Shown here one piece after another: positions 10,424 to 21,420 of a stretch of DNA of 64,000 nt. Below the pieces are notes generated by a model. It saw only the letters and a list, made by a program, of their open reading frames with translations. It was not told where the DNA came from and made no database searches. The DNA is from Saksenaea vasiformis B4078 (lineage: Eukaryota > Mucoromycota > Mucoromycetes > Mucorales > Saksenaeaceae): positions 124,001-188,000 of the forward strand of contig JNDT01001912.1 in assembly GCA_000697055.1 (NCBI GenBank), in the 5' to 3' direction. Every line of letters begins with the position of its first letter. The stretch's first letter is position 1. The position numbers were made by a program, and so were the translations under genes.

Positions 10424-12623
10424 AAAAACTCCACGGAGCCATTTGATGAAGCAAAGTGCAGACTTGAGGTCGAAAACAACGCGACTGTACCACCAGGATG
10501 GCCGAAAAACAGAAATAAGCTTATAGCAGCGTTATTTCAAAGAATCTGGGGAATGTCACTTAACCTAAGCGAAGCTGATGCCGACCCGGGAGATTTTGAT
10601 GGTCCCGAGGAACAAGAACAAGAAGGTCAAGCATCCGGCAATATACTTGCTGGCTTAGGACATGATGTTCAGGAACAGATCGAATCCTTCATTGACATTG
10701 AGCGTGGTCTCGAAGTAAAGGGTATCCGGGTATCTGACGTAAATCTGTTTGAATGTCTTGGTGAGACCGGCCCTTCTACTACTGGGAAGCGGAGAAGAAG
10801 CGAGATGGATGAAAACGGCGAAGACAGCGAGGATGATGAGGACGATGTGTTCCATAGAGGTTATAAGGGCAAATTTGCCAAAGCAAAAGGTGCGAAATTG
10901 ATCCCGTTCCTGTATCATTTTCTGGAAAGACGTGGTGGAGGTTTTCAGTCTTTCGTGTTGTGCCCACTTCAAGCGCACCATCAGATAGCTGTCCCTTTTA
11001 ACATCTCATTTGCAAAAACTTTGCTCTAAGAGTATCGAGAATTTGGCTCAACCCATAATCCAGCAAGTAGAGGAGCAACTAGCAAGCGCCCAAACTGTTA
11101 AACAAGCTGCTGCGTTGACCACAGGTGAGTCGGAACTAATATCATACGTAGTTGGGCAAATTCACTTATATCACAGCTGTAGAGATAAATGATCTAAAGA
11201 ATGCATGCACAAGACTCAAAAACATTGACACCAGCGATCCATTCCACGTCCTTTTCGATATTCGTCAGCAAGCTACAATAAGAAGAGATGGCAATGTCGA
11301 TATCAAAAATCGGGGGTATATGCAATGGTTAGACCAGCGCATACCAGAGAATGACAACAAGCTTCGTTTTTCAAGGCGCAGAGTGTTTCGGACAGATGGG
11401 ATCCGCTTGTATTGTATATACAACGACTGGCAGAGAGGACAGTACGGAAATAGCACTTGCAAGCATTTAACCAAGCTGAGAAGAACTACAAGAGAAACGT
11501 TGAAAGAAATCTAGGAGCCTGACTCATCTGCTGATCAGTCCAATTTTCTTCAGCATTACGATGGTGTCATAGTACTTGATTTTGGAGAGGTGTGTGTGCG
11601 GCTGCGAGTGTTTTTAAGCCAACGCAACCGGGAGTGGAAAGCTCCCAACTAGTGATCAAGCGCGCTTATCTCTATGGAAGAAGCATCCCAAACCGGGACT
11701 GGCTGGAAGCTCGTAAGGACGTCAGTAACATTGGCGACATTGAAACTGGTTTGAGCGAAGGATCGAGCAGAAGTACCTATAGCAGATATCAAGAATACCT
11801 CCGACAACTCAAGGAGAATAACAACGGTCTTCAGCTGTGGAACTTCTACTCGAACCGATCTGTATGGCGAAAAACCTGGGATAATGCTATCTCACGAAGA
11901 TCGTGTCTGGACAAAGCCTGCTATCTAATCCTGAACCAAGCGAATCGTACCTTTACCATGAGTAGGGAATTACATCCTGACCGAGTACGTGGGGAGTCTC
12001 GCCCTCTTGTATACGCTTTTGGCCTAGATGGAATGAGCAAAAGATCAAGAAGAGGAGCCCTAGCACCCATGGATCACAAGATTGCCAACGCACTGTATCG
12101 GAAAATAAAGCAACGTAGTCGCGGTCGTGAAAACAAGAATATTGATATCTGTACAAGAGTTGATGAGTACCAAACCTCGAAAGTGTGTTGTTACTGTTCT
12201 AAGCGAGGCAGCGAGCAGCATGTCAGGTTTCTCCGGCGACCACCCATGGTACCAGTGCAAGATGAAGCTCGATTAGAAGGTGGCCTTGAAAAGATGATGA
12301 GAGTAGTCTGTTGTCAGAGTTGTAATCGAGCGTTCCACCGGGATGGCAATGCAGCGGACAACCAGGCGACTATCGCCCAATACATGTTGCAGTTTCAGCA
12401 ACGTCCGCGTTGGTTCATCCGGCCGACAAGACGTCAGGAAGAAGGAAGCGAAGAAGAAACCACAGTGACAGCCAGCGAAGTTCAGACCACGGTTGAACCA
12501 CCCTGGTCTCAGCAAAGCATTTTTCAACAAGCACAGGAAGCAGAATCGTCACAAGAACCACTACGACGATCAGCAAGGCTACAACAGAAAAGACAAAAAA
12601 GGATCCACGAGCCAAGTGGATAG
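10424..12623 (+). pseudogene. Fanzor/TnpB-like RuvC nuclease, C-terminal half of XPG-Fanzor locus
   Basis: Continues the upstream frame through an acidic linker (EDSEDDEDDVFHRG) and, after introns near 10950-11030 and 11124-11176, enters a Fanzor-like region. Visible: VFRTDGIRLYC (cf. the TDG block of Fanzor1), VIVLDFGEV with the RuvC-I aspartate codon at 11578, VYAFGLDGMS, the VDEYQTSKVCCYC and VCCQSC zinc ribbon, and HRDGNAADN with the RuvC-III aspartate codon at 12342. These last three blocks are the diagnostic TnpB/Fanzor C-terminus. Lesions: TAG at 11512 in frame with the RuvC-I segment, and a frame change within GTGTGTGTG at about 11590 that a 2-base contraction would cure. The C-terminal tail is Gln/Glu/Arg rich. 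Fanzors are RNA-guided eukaryotic TnpB homologues; guide use here is inferred. Confidence 0.7.
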
Positions 12624-12636
12624 GGCTTCCACGCCC
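12623..12636 (+). other. Short GC hairpin at the Fanzor-like stop codon
   Basis: GGGC-TTCCAC-GCCC forms a 4-bp GC stem directly overlapping the end of the stop codon. TnpB and Fanzor guide RNAs usually derive from the ORF 3' end and adjacent downstream sequence, so this is a candidate part of such an RNA, but a 4-bp stem alone is weak. Confidence 0.25.
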
Positions 12637-13014
12637 GGTACTTGGTAAGCACTATTGAACCTCCTGGGCCGTTTCATTTCATACTCACCAACCAAATTAT
12701 TCACGCGTCTTGCATGAGCTTGGCGAGGGGCTGGGTATTGCGCTGCTGAAGGTCTAAACAGGTTCGTGGATGCGTCAATTCAAACAATTGCAACACGGCA
12801 GCTCACATCATCCATTAGCATCAAGCTTAGCTTCTCAATTCCGCCAAGCAGATTTGCAAGACGCGACTTTATTTTTTGAAAAAACAGTACATTGTACGCA
12901 TAAAGTAGCCATCAATTTGTGACAAATGCCCAAATTTGTTTTGTCGCGCCGATCTGGTCCACGTCGAAATCGGCCCAGCAAAAAAGTTTACAACTTTCCT
13001 TTTGTCGCGGGGCC
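12637..13014. other. Intergenic, promoter region of LAMTOR3
   Basis: No gene seen. Could include the right end of the XPG-Fanzor element and its guide-RNA region as well as the LAMTOR3 promoter. No terminal repeat identified. Confidence 0.35.
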
Positions 13015-13587
13015 ATGTCACTTGAAAAGACATTTGAACAAGTTTGCCATCGGTTATTTCTCGATGGCTTAAAAGCTGCCATGGTTACCGATCGAGATGG
13101 TGTGGTGATTTTAAAATGTAAAAGAGTTCAATGCTTGTCGACTATGTGATTGTCTTAACGTCTAGTTTCTATTTGTTATGTGCTGTTAGGCCTCAGTGAT
13201 GACGTTTCGGATAAGGTGACCGAGCCAGCCATTGCAACGACATTTACAGTGGCAAACAATCAGGTATGGATAAGATGGGAGTATCGGAACGCTCAACTGG
13301 CGGCTATCCCCCCTTCTCTATTTTTATTTTGAGTTAGGCATCCAAATTAGGCCTTAAACGGAACAAGTGTATTGTTAGCATGTATGACATTTATCAACTT
13401 GTTCAAATGGAGCATAATCCACTGGTAATTACCCTTATTGGTGATGCTGCTGCGAATACAGGTACTAGAACAAATGTTGTGTGGTCAAGATGACTAAACT
13501 ATTTGTCAAGGCCATTTTATGAGTCTGGGACAAAAGATTACGGAAGTAATCCAACCTCTTGTGGATACATTAAATGAGCGACAATAA
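13015..13587 (+). CDS. LAMTOR3: Ragulator subunit LAMTOR3 (MP1-like)
   Basis: Roadblock-fold scaffold of the lysosomal/vacuolar Ragulator complex that anchors Rag GTPases for TORC1 signalling. Four exons: MSLEKTFEQVCHRLFLDGLK plus AAMVTDRDGVVILK; then GLSDDVSDKVTEP...VANNQ; then ASKLGLKRNKCIVSMYDIYQ with VQMEHNPLVITLIGDAAANT; and finally GHFMSLGQKITEVIQPLVD. The DRDG turn, the SKLGL motif, the Tyr-x-x-(Tyr/Gln)-Val-Val/Leu-Gln strand and the final amphipathic helix are all family features. About 120 residues, normal length. The start codon is the first ATG of the conserved helix. It is transcribed away from the XPG-Fanzor locus. Confidence 0.88.
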
Positions 13588-14119
13588 AAAAGGCATAAAT
13601 TTGTGCATGATGTAGTCCAGGGTGTGGGGTGATTATTGGGAGTCAAAGTATATGTTTACAGAGAGGACCATTATCTGGGGAACGGGTGTCGGAGAACAAG
13701 AGGGTGAGAAGGAAAAAAAAAAAGGAAGGTCAGCTAAAAAGAAGCGTACAAGATGGGAACAATTGCTAAGCAAACAAATGAACGGTCGAGCCAATCAAGG
13801 AAGAAGGAAGCATTGACCATGTACGAGATTATTTTTGGGGTCTGATCTGCTCACGAAGCGGGAGTGTAAAAAGTGAAACCTAGCTCATAGGTTCTGGATC
13901 ATCCGCTCCCCTTTCTTTTTTACCCCGAAGAAAAAAAAAGGCGCGGGGGGACAGTTTAGGAAAAAAGGAACAAAGATCGAAGGCGGCGGGATGAAATTAC
14001 CAAATCGGTGGTCTTGCCCACGTATTTAAAGTCACCTGCAATGATCCACTTTAGCTGGTTTCTCTTATTTCTTTTACTCATTCTCTTTACCAACTCAAAC
14101 TCTTCTTCTTCTATCAATC
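13588..14119. other. Intergenic, promoter of lectin-like gene
   Basis: Purine-rich tract with A8-A11 runs and a GGCGCGGGGGG block near 13940; a CT-rich leader with TTCTTCTTCTTC lies immediately before the next ATG. No gene seen. Confidence 0.4.
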
Positions 14120-15286
14120 ATGCTCAGCAATTCAAATCAACAACACGACGATTGGTGTTATATTCGATCTGTTTCTACAGGCAATGTCATTTCGGCAATT
14201 GTCAATAACAAAGACGACGCGCTCCGATCACAAGTTTATGTCTACCCACCCAAGCAGATAGATGAAGAACTCTGGCGTTGGGATGGTCAGTTTATTCGTA
14301 ATAAAGCAACCGGATTAGTACTTGATATTCGCAAAGGTAATAGAAAACAACAAAGTCCCATTTTGTCTAACTTAGTTATGCAACACGCATATAGGTCGAC
14401 TTCGGTTAATCGAAGATACTGAGATCTGCCTGTATAACGCAAAGCCTATTGAGGAAGCACATAACCAGTTATGGGGCGTGCGCGACGATGTGGTCGACGC
14501 CCTCGGACGACGTCAAGAGGGTTGCGTGATTTACTCCGTCAGCAACGCCGAATGGGTCCTTGACGTCCAATCCACGGCCGACGGCGGCAAGTTGGTTTTG
14601 TTCCCTTCCCAGTCGATCGATAATGACAGTCAGCGGTGGTCTTTCGTGTCGGAATCCGCAATTAATTCACCAATGATGTCCGCTTCTTTCGTCAACGCCT
14701 CGGAGCTCTTCTCGTCTTCGTCCTCTACCTCGAGCTCATTACCGTCGTCACCACTCTTTGACCTTGCATCACCGCCACCGGGAGCTGAATTTGCCAACGG
14801 CTTATCACCTGCTAAGCGCGGATCCCAAAGCTCCGTAACCATGTTATCAATGGAAGCGTACAAAGAATGCCACCAAATGGTCTATCTCGAACATAATCCT
14901 CATTTAAGGTACGTTGACTAAAATTGTAAATAATTTAAGACCTCTAACATTTTCTTTCTTCATTTCTCTTTAGTGACAAAGCTATTGCTATGGCAGCCGC
15001 ATATCAAAGTTTACAAAATTGGAAGCTCGGCCGCGCGTCACTCCAGGAATTACCGGAGCCGCAGGAAGTACGTACTCAGTTGCAATCGATGGCGCATTCG
15101 GAGGTAAGAACAAAATATAAAATGCTCTTTTAAATCGGAGAGAGAATGCATAATAACGACAACTTTATTCAGGCTACCCACATTTTCGACGAATGTGATC
15201 AGCTAAGCAATCACAAGGAAACCGCGTTGGGTATGGCAAGCCGATTGGTTATCCAGCTGTACGAACAACAACCTTCTTCTCCTTAA
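14120..15286 (+). CDS. Beta-trefoil (ricin-B-type lectin-like) protein
   Basis: Intracellular-type carbohydrate-binding-fold protein; no signal peptide. The N-terminal half reads as beta-trefoil repeats: DDWCYIRSVSTGNVISA, then LWRWDGQFIRNKATGLVLDI, NQLWGVR, GCVIYSVSNAEWVLDVQ and SQRWSF. The LWRW/NQLW/QRWS sites correspond to the Q-x-W repeats of the fold. A serine-rich linker (residues about 190-240) leads to a helical C-terminal region (EAYKECHQMVYLEHNPHLR, then AIAMAAAYQSLQNWK) encoded on three further exons with clear GT-AG junctions. The stop is at 15284. Sugar specificity cannot be judged. The domain is a binding fold only; there is no catalytic or toxic chain. The specific function is unknown. 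Confidence 0.72.
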
Positions 15287-17989
15287 GCCACTACGACCCT
15301 CGCTGCATTAAAAACGTCTGCGCTTTGTGTATCCTTCTCCCTGCGGCGTTTTAAAAAACCGTGTGATATATTTTCCATTTCTATGTTCATTCCCCTCACC
15401 TTACCCTTTCCCCTTTTTTTGCTATCTTGACGGGTACCCAGATCAATTCTTTTTTCTTGTATCAAAACCTTTCCTTCTTGTAACGATATCCACCTTTTGG
15501 CCCCCTACCCGATCCTTTGTAATTTTTTCTATTTCTTGAGAGTGTTTCTTTTTGTATTTCATTGTTGTTATGTATGATGTATTCCCTTTCTTTTTCCTGA
15601 TTTATGCAACTTGTACAGTTTTTTTTCTTCCGCAACAAAAAATATATGGCTTAGCTTCCTTTTTTTCTCTTTTGTCTGCAGTTTACTGGTTGATCAGCAT
15701 CATTTCCGATCATAGTATGAGAATACGGATAGGAAGAATAACGTTATACAAACATAGAAGGAATGATACTTTTCTTTCGTGATGAGGCTTCCGGATCGGG
15801 ACATCGACACATGTGAAAGCGTTCTCGGTTGGTCAGCTCGTTATTTGATCATGGCGTTACTGACGGAGCTTTCGTCGGACCCTAACATGGAACCAGTCAA
15901 AGGCCATGAAACATGTGGAAGAATGAAATTCCTATTCATTAGGTATTTTTCCCTTTGGAACCTCTTGCGAAATTCATGCCGTCAATGTCCAATCGGTTCC
16001 TGAACTGTAAATGAAACACAAAGGGGGGGGTGAGAACCATTGTTGTCAATTTCTGAAAAAAAAAGCTCGGTACAATCTCTCTCCCACAAATCCTTTATCC
16101 GGAAAAGAAAGGAAATCATACGTGCAGCACTAGAACAGCAGACTTTTTGCTACGGAAATCGAGACGAACGGGTACTCCGAATCTTTTTTACCTTTTTCTA
16201 TCTCGACGATCTGAAAACCGTAGAAAATATTCGCGTCATTTTTGGAACGTCGCTATCCCGTCATCCGCCTTCCTTGTTTTGTGGGCCGATCAACTACCTT
16301 AGGGTTGAATAACGACCACAATCCTTTTGTACTCAATTTTGTTGGTGATCGTGTAACACACACGAAGAGCTGACATTTGAAAGATCGTCCCTTCCGTATT
16401 TCCTCGTTGAATGGATTCATACCCCTGCAGAAAATTGTAAAACGCCGAGAATGATTTTCCTTAAATTTGGATCACATGTACCAGGTTCGGCAACGCGCAC
16501 GGAACATCACTCTGGTTTTTAAGTTTTACCGGCTTTTGCTCTTTCTTTTGCTTTTGCCCCCATTTCACAATGTGCTACAACGGACGTCCTGCTAAAGCGG
16601 TCAGTGCACTCTAAAGAATAGAGGAACATTAGTATAAGCTTTAGGATAATTAGAAAAGGATAAATTTCGTGGAAACGCCACTATTCGTCATCAAGCTATC
16701 CCTCCTCTTGTACGAATTTCGTTTGTTTAGTCTCATTCTACGCCTGTTGATTGTCGAAATGAAGCCTGCTGAGATTAAAAGCTTATGCATGCTTTGAGAA
16801 GAAAACACGATCAACGTTTCACTGAGGCGTTCTTCTTCCTTTTTTTGTAGGTGTTGATAGTATGCAAAGAGCAATGTGGGTAAGTGGTATGCGGTCTAGT
16901 AGCCAGGCGGGGAACACAAAATGGGTTACCCACAGTTCCTTCTACGAAAAAGTAGAAGCTTACTGCGCCTGTTACTAAGGAACCCATTACTTCATTGCTA
17001 TATTGTTCATTTACGTAGCTGCAGCTGCTACGTGTTTTGAAATTGATTTGTCATTTTTTTCGACTGCTAGTAACTTTTTTCCCAGATCTCACAGTAAATC
17101 CTGGAAAGTGTAACGTAGCGGAGATAGCGGGGTGTATCATTCCGGAGAATGCCTCTCATTCTGAGACAAGCGCGAAACTCTTTTCGGCGGCACCGGGGGC
17201 CGAATACGGAGGCACGCACCCGGCATGTGTGTGAAGTGGTGAGACCTCTTCTTTGAACAACATTTAATATCTATCTCTGTATGGTTTATATTCCTCGCCT
17301 ACTTTTGGAAAGTTTCTTTCGAATTATACTTTCTCCATTGCAAAACCGGATCGTTGTTAGGCACAAATTTCGATGGCTCGTTTACTTAGTTTGCGCAGTT
17401 TAAAAGAAGTATCACTTGGCAATTCATGTCTGTCATCAAATGACAAATGATAACCTTATCAATAGCCTGCATAGAGTCATGCCACTTGCATTTGTTTGTG
17501 AAGTATAATCTTTTTTCCTTTCTATGCATGCCGAGAAACCCCAGATCATTCTTTCGTTCGTTCGCTGAGAAATCCTTGTTGCATCTATAGTATAAATTTA
17601 GAATCGCTCGATCGCTCCTTCAATTACTGTGTTGCTCAGTCTTACCAATATTTGGAATACTAAAGACTCTATACTCGAAATACAGTACATCTCGGCAGGA
17701 ACGTCTTCTAGTTCATTTGTTTTTCTGAAAATTGCCAATATCCCAGTGCCCGCAGCATTATTACTGGATTGAACCTAAAATAGAACCTCGCCTCAACACA
17801 TTGTAGCGACAGGCATTTTTCCTTCACGAAGCTGCGGTGAGAGCTAAATGAACCGAATACCAAATGGTGAGGTTATGTTTCGACTTTCAATGAATAAAGG
17901 GTATGATAGCGTTGTAACGGCATCTTCTAAGGTTTTATTGCGAGAAACAGTGAGGAGGAGGAGTGGAAGAGTCTGACGGTGCGGTGGCA
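15287..17989. other. Long intergenic region, no gene recognised
   Basis: AT-rich with T-runs and many short unrelated open frames. No domain, no consistent exon series, no tRNA found by eye. The GTTACCC/GGGTTAC motifs near 16920 and the hairpin CTACGAAAAAGTAG near 16950 are short and probably chance. Confidence 0.4.
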
Positions 17990-19440
17990 CCTGAATTCAT
18001 ATGTCCACGCCTTTTCTGCGTGGTCCGGTCGGCTTATCGCCTTGCTCGTGAAGCGCCTCGATGCCGCGCTTGCTGACATTCAGCTGGTGCCTGCTATATT
18101 TATTGAGGTCCTCGATATTTTCCACAGCATTCTGAAAGAGTTGGTAACTACACTTTAATACTAACGTCAACACTCACTCTGAACCCCATGAGAGCTGGCA
18201 AGATCGATGTGCGGGTGTCCGCACCGTTCCTTTTACTGATTAGCAGCTGCAGTGATTTGATATTATGGGCTACATAGAACTCATTCCCCACCAACGTAAG
18301 GTTAACGATCCGGAGCTCCAAAGCTAAAAGATTTTAGACATGAATCCACGCCATACGAAATTACTCACCTGAAATGTGTAACTGGAAGATAGCCATGATA
18401 CCGGACTCAATTATCCTGTTCAGGACGTACTTGCCCTCCATCAGCAGCTTGGTTCAGTCGCTGCTCACTTTTACTGCATCGGGAAGCGTCTTGCAGAACT
18501 CGCCAGCTGAGTATTCGTGTACTCAAGTGGCAAGACGCAGATCTACCTTGAGGATCACAGCTCCGCCTGCCCCGCGGTAAGGCTCCTTGCCCAAACGCAA
18601 TGAGTCTCGCCCCTTAGTTCATGTTAGTGCTCCTGCTAAACTCATAAACACGATCGTCCTACCACGCGCAACGCAGCAAGGAGTTGCGAAACAGCGTCTT
18701 TATCAACGGACCCCAGATCTTTATGATGCAGTCACTCTCGCTGAGATCAGAGCTGTTAGGATCAAGAGCGCAGCTTTGATGGCTCCATGTGCCCAAGCTG
18801 GATCAAAATATCAGTTAGATACACAAGAGAGCAAATGTAAGAAGCTTTACTATGAGCGTATATATTGAAGGTAATTGCATCGTCAGCTTCCCGTGCTTTG
18901 AACTCAGCCTTGTTTGCCATAAAGATCGCCTGTTTCAACTGTTTGCGCCCGAATTTCTATAGTCACTTCGGCTATTACATTGCTATGCTTAATTATGCCT
19001 TACCTCTGCAATCTCAGCTGGTTTGCTGACGAAATGAGGCTTGGAGACGAAGTCATGAGTTCCTCCCATTGATCGTCTGTATATAGCGCACGTTGACCGT
19101 CCTTTTTTGTGTTATCAAGGTCAACAATGCCATTCAGACCTAATCTACGTGCATGTGAGATCGAAACGCAGATTTTAACTCAGTTTCTTGGAGTAGGTAT
19201 TGAGCAACTTACGTGATCATCGTCTTATCAGCAAGGTTGCACGAATGATAAGACCGATATTTGTTGGCTGCTGCCTGCTTAATCATACGGCCTACTGTGC
19301 TTTCGCAACCACTCAGTCGCACGCCATCCGGCGCCTCAACAATTAGAGGAACATCGGCCTGAGGAAAACGTGTTAGCACTATATTGCCGACAGCTACATT
19401 GGAATGCCTGCTGTAACAGTTGGAGCGCACTGTCTTTCGC
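17990..19440 (-). pseudogene. Decayed minus-strand gene of unrecognised family
   Basis: Several stretches of the minus strand read as protein with introns. They are, in order from the 5' side: ADVPLIVEAPDGVRLSG near 19320; GLNGIVDLDNTKKDG plus ALYTDDQWEELM near 19050-19140; SDCIIKIWGPLIKTLFRNS near 18690-18735, followed by in-frame stops; YSAGEFCKTLPDAVK and LLMEGKYVLNRIIESGIMA near 18390-18510; LELRIVNLTLVGNEFYVAHN near 18280; and NAVENIEDLNKYSRHQLNVS ending GPRRKGVDI and TGA near 17998. Stops at several points (for instance before DDRVYEFSR) argue for a pseudogene. I associate this pattern with a multicopy family of uncharacterised Mucoromycota proteins, but that is from memory and unverified. 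Confidence 0.45.
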
Positions 19441-19859
19441 AGGCCGCGGTCGATGATTCCACTTCCAGAGCACTCCTGCTACACGGAGCGCCGACCCCAA
19501 TATCAATTCCTTGGTTCCTTGCAAAATACTTGAATATTGTGGGGTTTAGTTTGTTCAAGATGTGCGAAAGTCGACTCAGTATGAACTAGGGCGCGCTTGT
19601 ACAGACACTACCAAGCGCAGCTCTTACGTACAATAATGAGTGTTTATACAGAGGCTCTTTGTAGTTTTATCAAGATCAGTAGTCAATAGTCATATTTAGA
19701 GATTTTATCAATGAAACAATAAATACTGGAGTGTGATTGAGCATTTACATCAAATAAATATCTCTTCACGTTCAAGTCGATATAAATTTTGCGCTAGACG
19801 GTGATACGTCTTGACGCTGAGAAGTGGTCCATTTTGCGTTAATCCAAAGAATGCTTCAC
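19441..19859. other. Intergenic between decayed gene and repeats
   Basis: No feature supported; AT-rich sequence leading into the degenerate repeats. Confidence 0.35.
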
Positions 19860-20130
19860 GCCTAGGTAAGCTCAGGTTTGCATTAAAGTGCTTCAACGAT
19901 GGGATTTCGATATTCTTCGGAAGCAGTAAAAATGTCTCAAGATAAGGAAAATATCCCATTGAAACAAAAAAATAGTTTTTGCATTAAGTTAGTTCAATGG
20001 TGGTTTCTCAGTATTAAATCGGAAGCAGTAGAAATGTCTCAAGGCCAGAATATTGTTTTGCATTGAGGTACTTCAGTGATGGATTTCCCAATATCATGTC
20101 GGAAGAAGTAAAGGTGTCTCGAGATACGAA
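19860..20130. repeat. Degenerate tandem repeat, units of about 80-105 bp
   Basis: Three diverged units share TTTGCATT(A/G)A, then TTCA(A/G)(C/T)GATGG, and CGGAAG(C/A)AGTA(A/G)A(A/G)(A/G)TGTCTC. The CGGAAG anchors lie near 19917, 20019 and 20099. The same unit occurs in opposite orientation at about 21215-21385 (CTTCCG...CAATGC(A/G)AA), so the two arrays flank roughly 1.1 kb as a loose inverted repeat. Confidence 0.55.
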
Positions 20131-20149
20131 CAGGTTTCATTCGGAATCA

Positions 20150-20740
20150 TCCGTATTTAGAGGAACGCATGAACCATTTTTAAGTTCTTCGGCTCTGTTT
20201 TTCAAAAAGATATCTCCGGTAAGGATGTCAATTTGTATACATACAGGATTATTCATGCTTTTATTTCCATTCTTTAGCCTGCATGACCTCTGTCCCGAAC
20301 CATATGGGCTGTGATGTAGCCCCTTGTTCACCACCAGATAAGTAAATGTTGTCACGCATAGCCTCACTCCAACTTCCACGACAGAACCTCGCCAGACGTT
20401 GCATCGCTGCAAGTCCTCTGCACGGCGTCAAAATCCAAACTGGCAGTATTGTCAGTATAATCTCCACTGCCGCCATTGGGTGGCCATGCCCCTCGGGGAT
20501 AAGTGAAGTGACATCAAAGTATCTTCCATTTACTAACCGTGGATGAATTTTTATGCTGCTCGAAAATTTTGTCTTCATCTGGAGACCAAGTTGATGTAAG
20601 TGGAATATTGTTTTATCGCCAATCTATGTACTGATAACCGTGTATTTCATCCCTTATTTAGCGCAAACCTGGCTCTCGATGGACGCAGAATTTACATAGA
20701 GTAGCATAAAAGTTCATTCAATAAACAGTATATACAGCTG
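20150..20740 (+). repeat. Dispersed repeat, copy A
   Basis: Shares ordered blocks with 26262-26850: GTATTTA(A)GAGGAACGC, CTGCATGAC...CTGTCCCGAACCA, AAGTAAATGTTG, TCATCGCT-CAAGTCCTCTGC, and a 3' end with CTCGA(T/C)GGACGCA and TCAATAAACA. The 3' end resembles the arm of the 54691-54878 inverted-repeat element. No coding sequence survives; it is probably a non-autonomous or decayed transposon. Confidence 0.6.
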
Positions 20741-21199
20741 TCAACAATTTTGGAACAACAGTCCAATGGTCCGCCAGAACCAATAGGCAAGTCTACAAAA
20801 CACCAAGGGATCGTGCTAATCCAGTAAGTATCTGAAACTTCGAAAGAGAGGCCGTATGTTCCACTGCAAAATCAACTTTTTCGTACTGATTTCCTTGCTG
20901 AAGACAAATATGGGAAAGACGCGAATGGGAGAGCAATGCATTATGAGACAAGTGGTTATTACTTCATATTTAGAAAAAACTGATCAGCATAAAACGTTTT
21001 CAGAGCAAAAATGTACCCGCGATAGCAGCTTCGACCTTTGTTATAACCCTGAACTTGATTTTACTGAGGACTTGAAAATCTTAGACTATGTTTTCTGGCC
21101 GTTCGCGGCAAACTTTTTGGAGAAGACGGCACTTTAAATTAGAGGTTTGAAGTTAGAAGGGGAACACTGCTCGGATTATCCTGGCTGAAACCTCTCCCC

Positions 21200-21420
21200 T
21201 TGAAACATTTATACGCCTTCCGGCAGGATACTGAGGAACCACCACTGAACCACCTCAATGCGAAACGATGTTCTTGCTTCAATGGAACATGCTCCTTACA
21301 TCGAGATGATTTTATGCCTTCCGATGGGATGCTGATAAATCCATCAGTAATGCACCAAACTACCCCAATGCAAAGTGCAGTCTATCCATGCGTAAATTAT
21401 TTCTTGGATTAACGCAACAC
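21200..21420. repeat. Inverted copies of the 19860-20130 unit
   Basis: CGCCTTCCGGCAGGATACTG...CCTCAATGCGAAA and GCCTTCCGATGGGATGCTG...CCCCAATGCAAA are reverse-complement relatives of the units at 19860-20130. Confidence 0.5.

Noticed and set aside
14120..15286. Ricin-like toxin
   Set aside because: Only the beta-trefoil lectin-type fold is present; there is no toxic A-chain domain and no secretion signal.
16880..16990. tRNA-like fold near GGGTTACCC
   Set aside because: No cloverleaf with A and B boxes could be drawn; only short chance stems.
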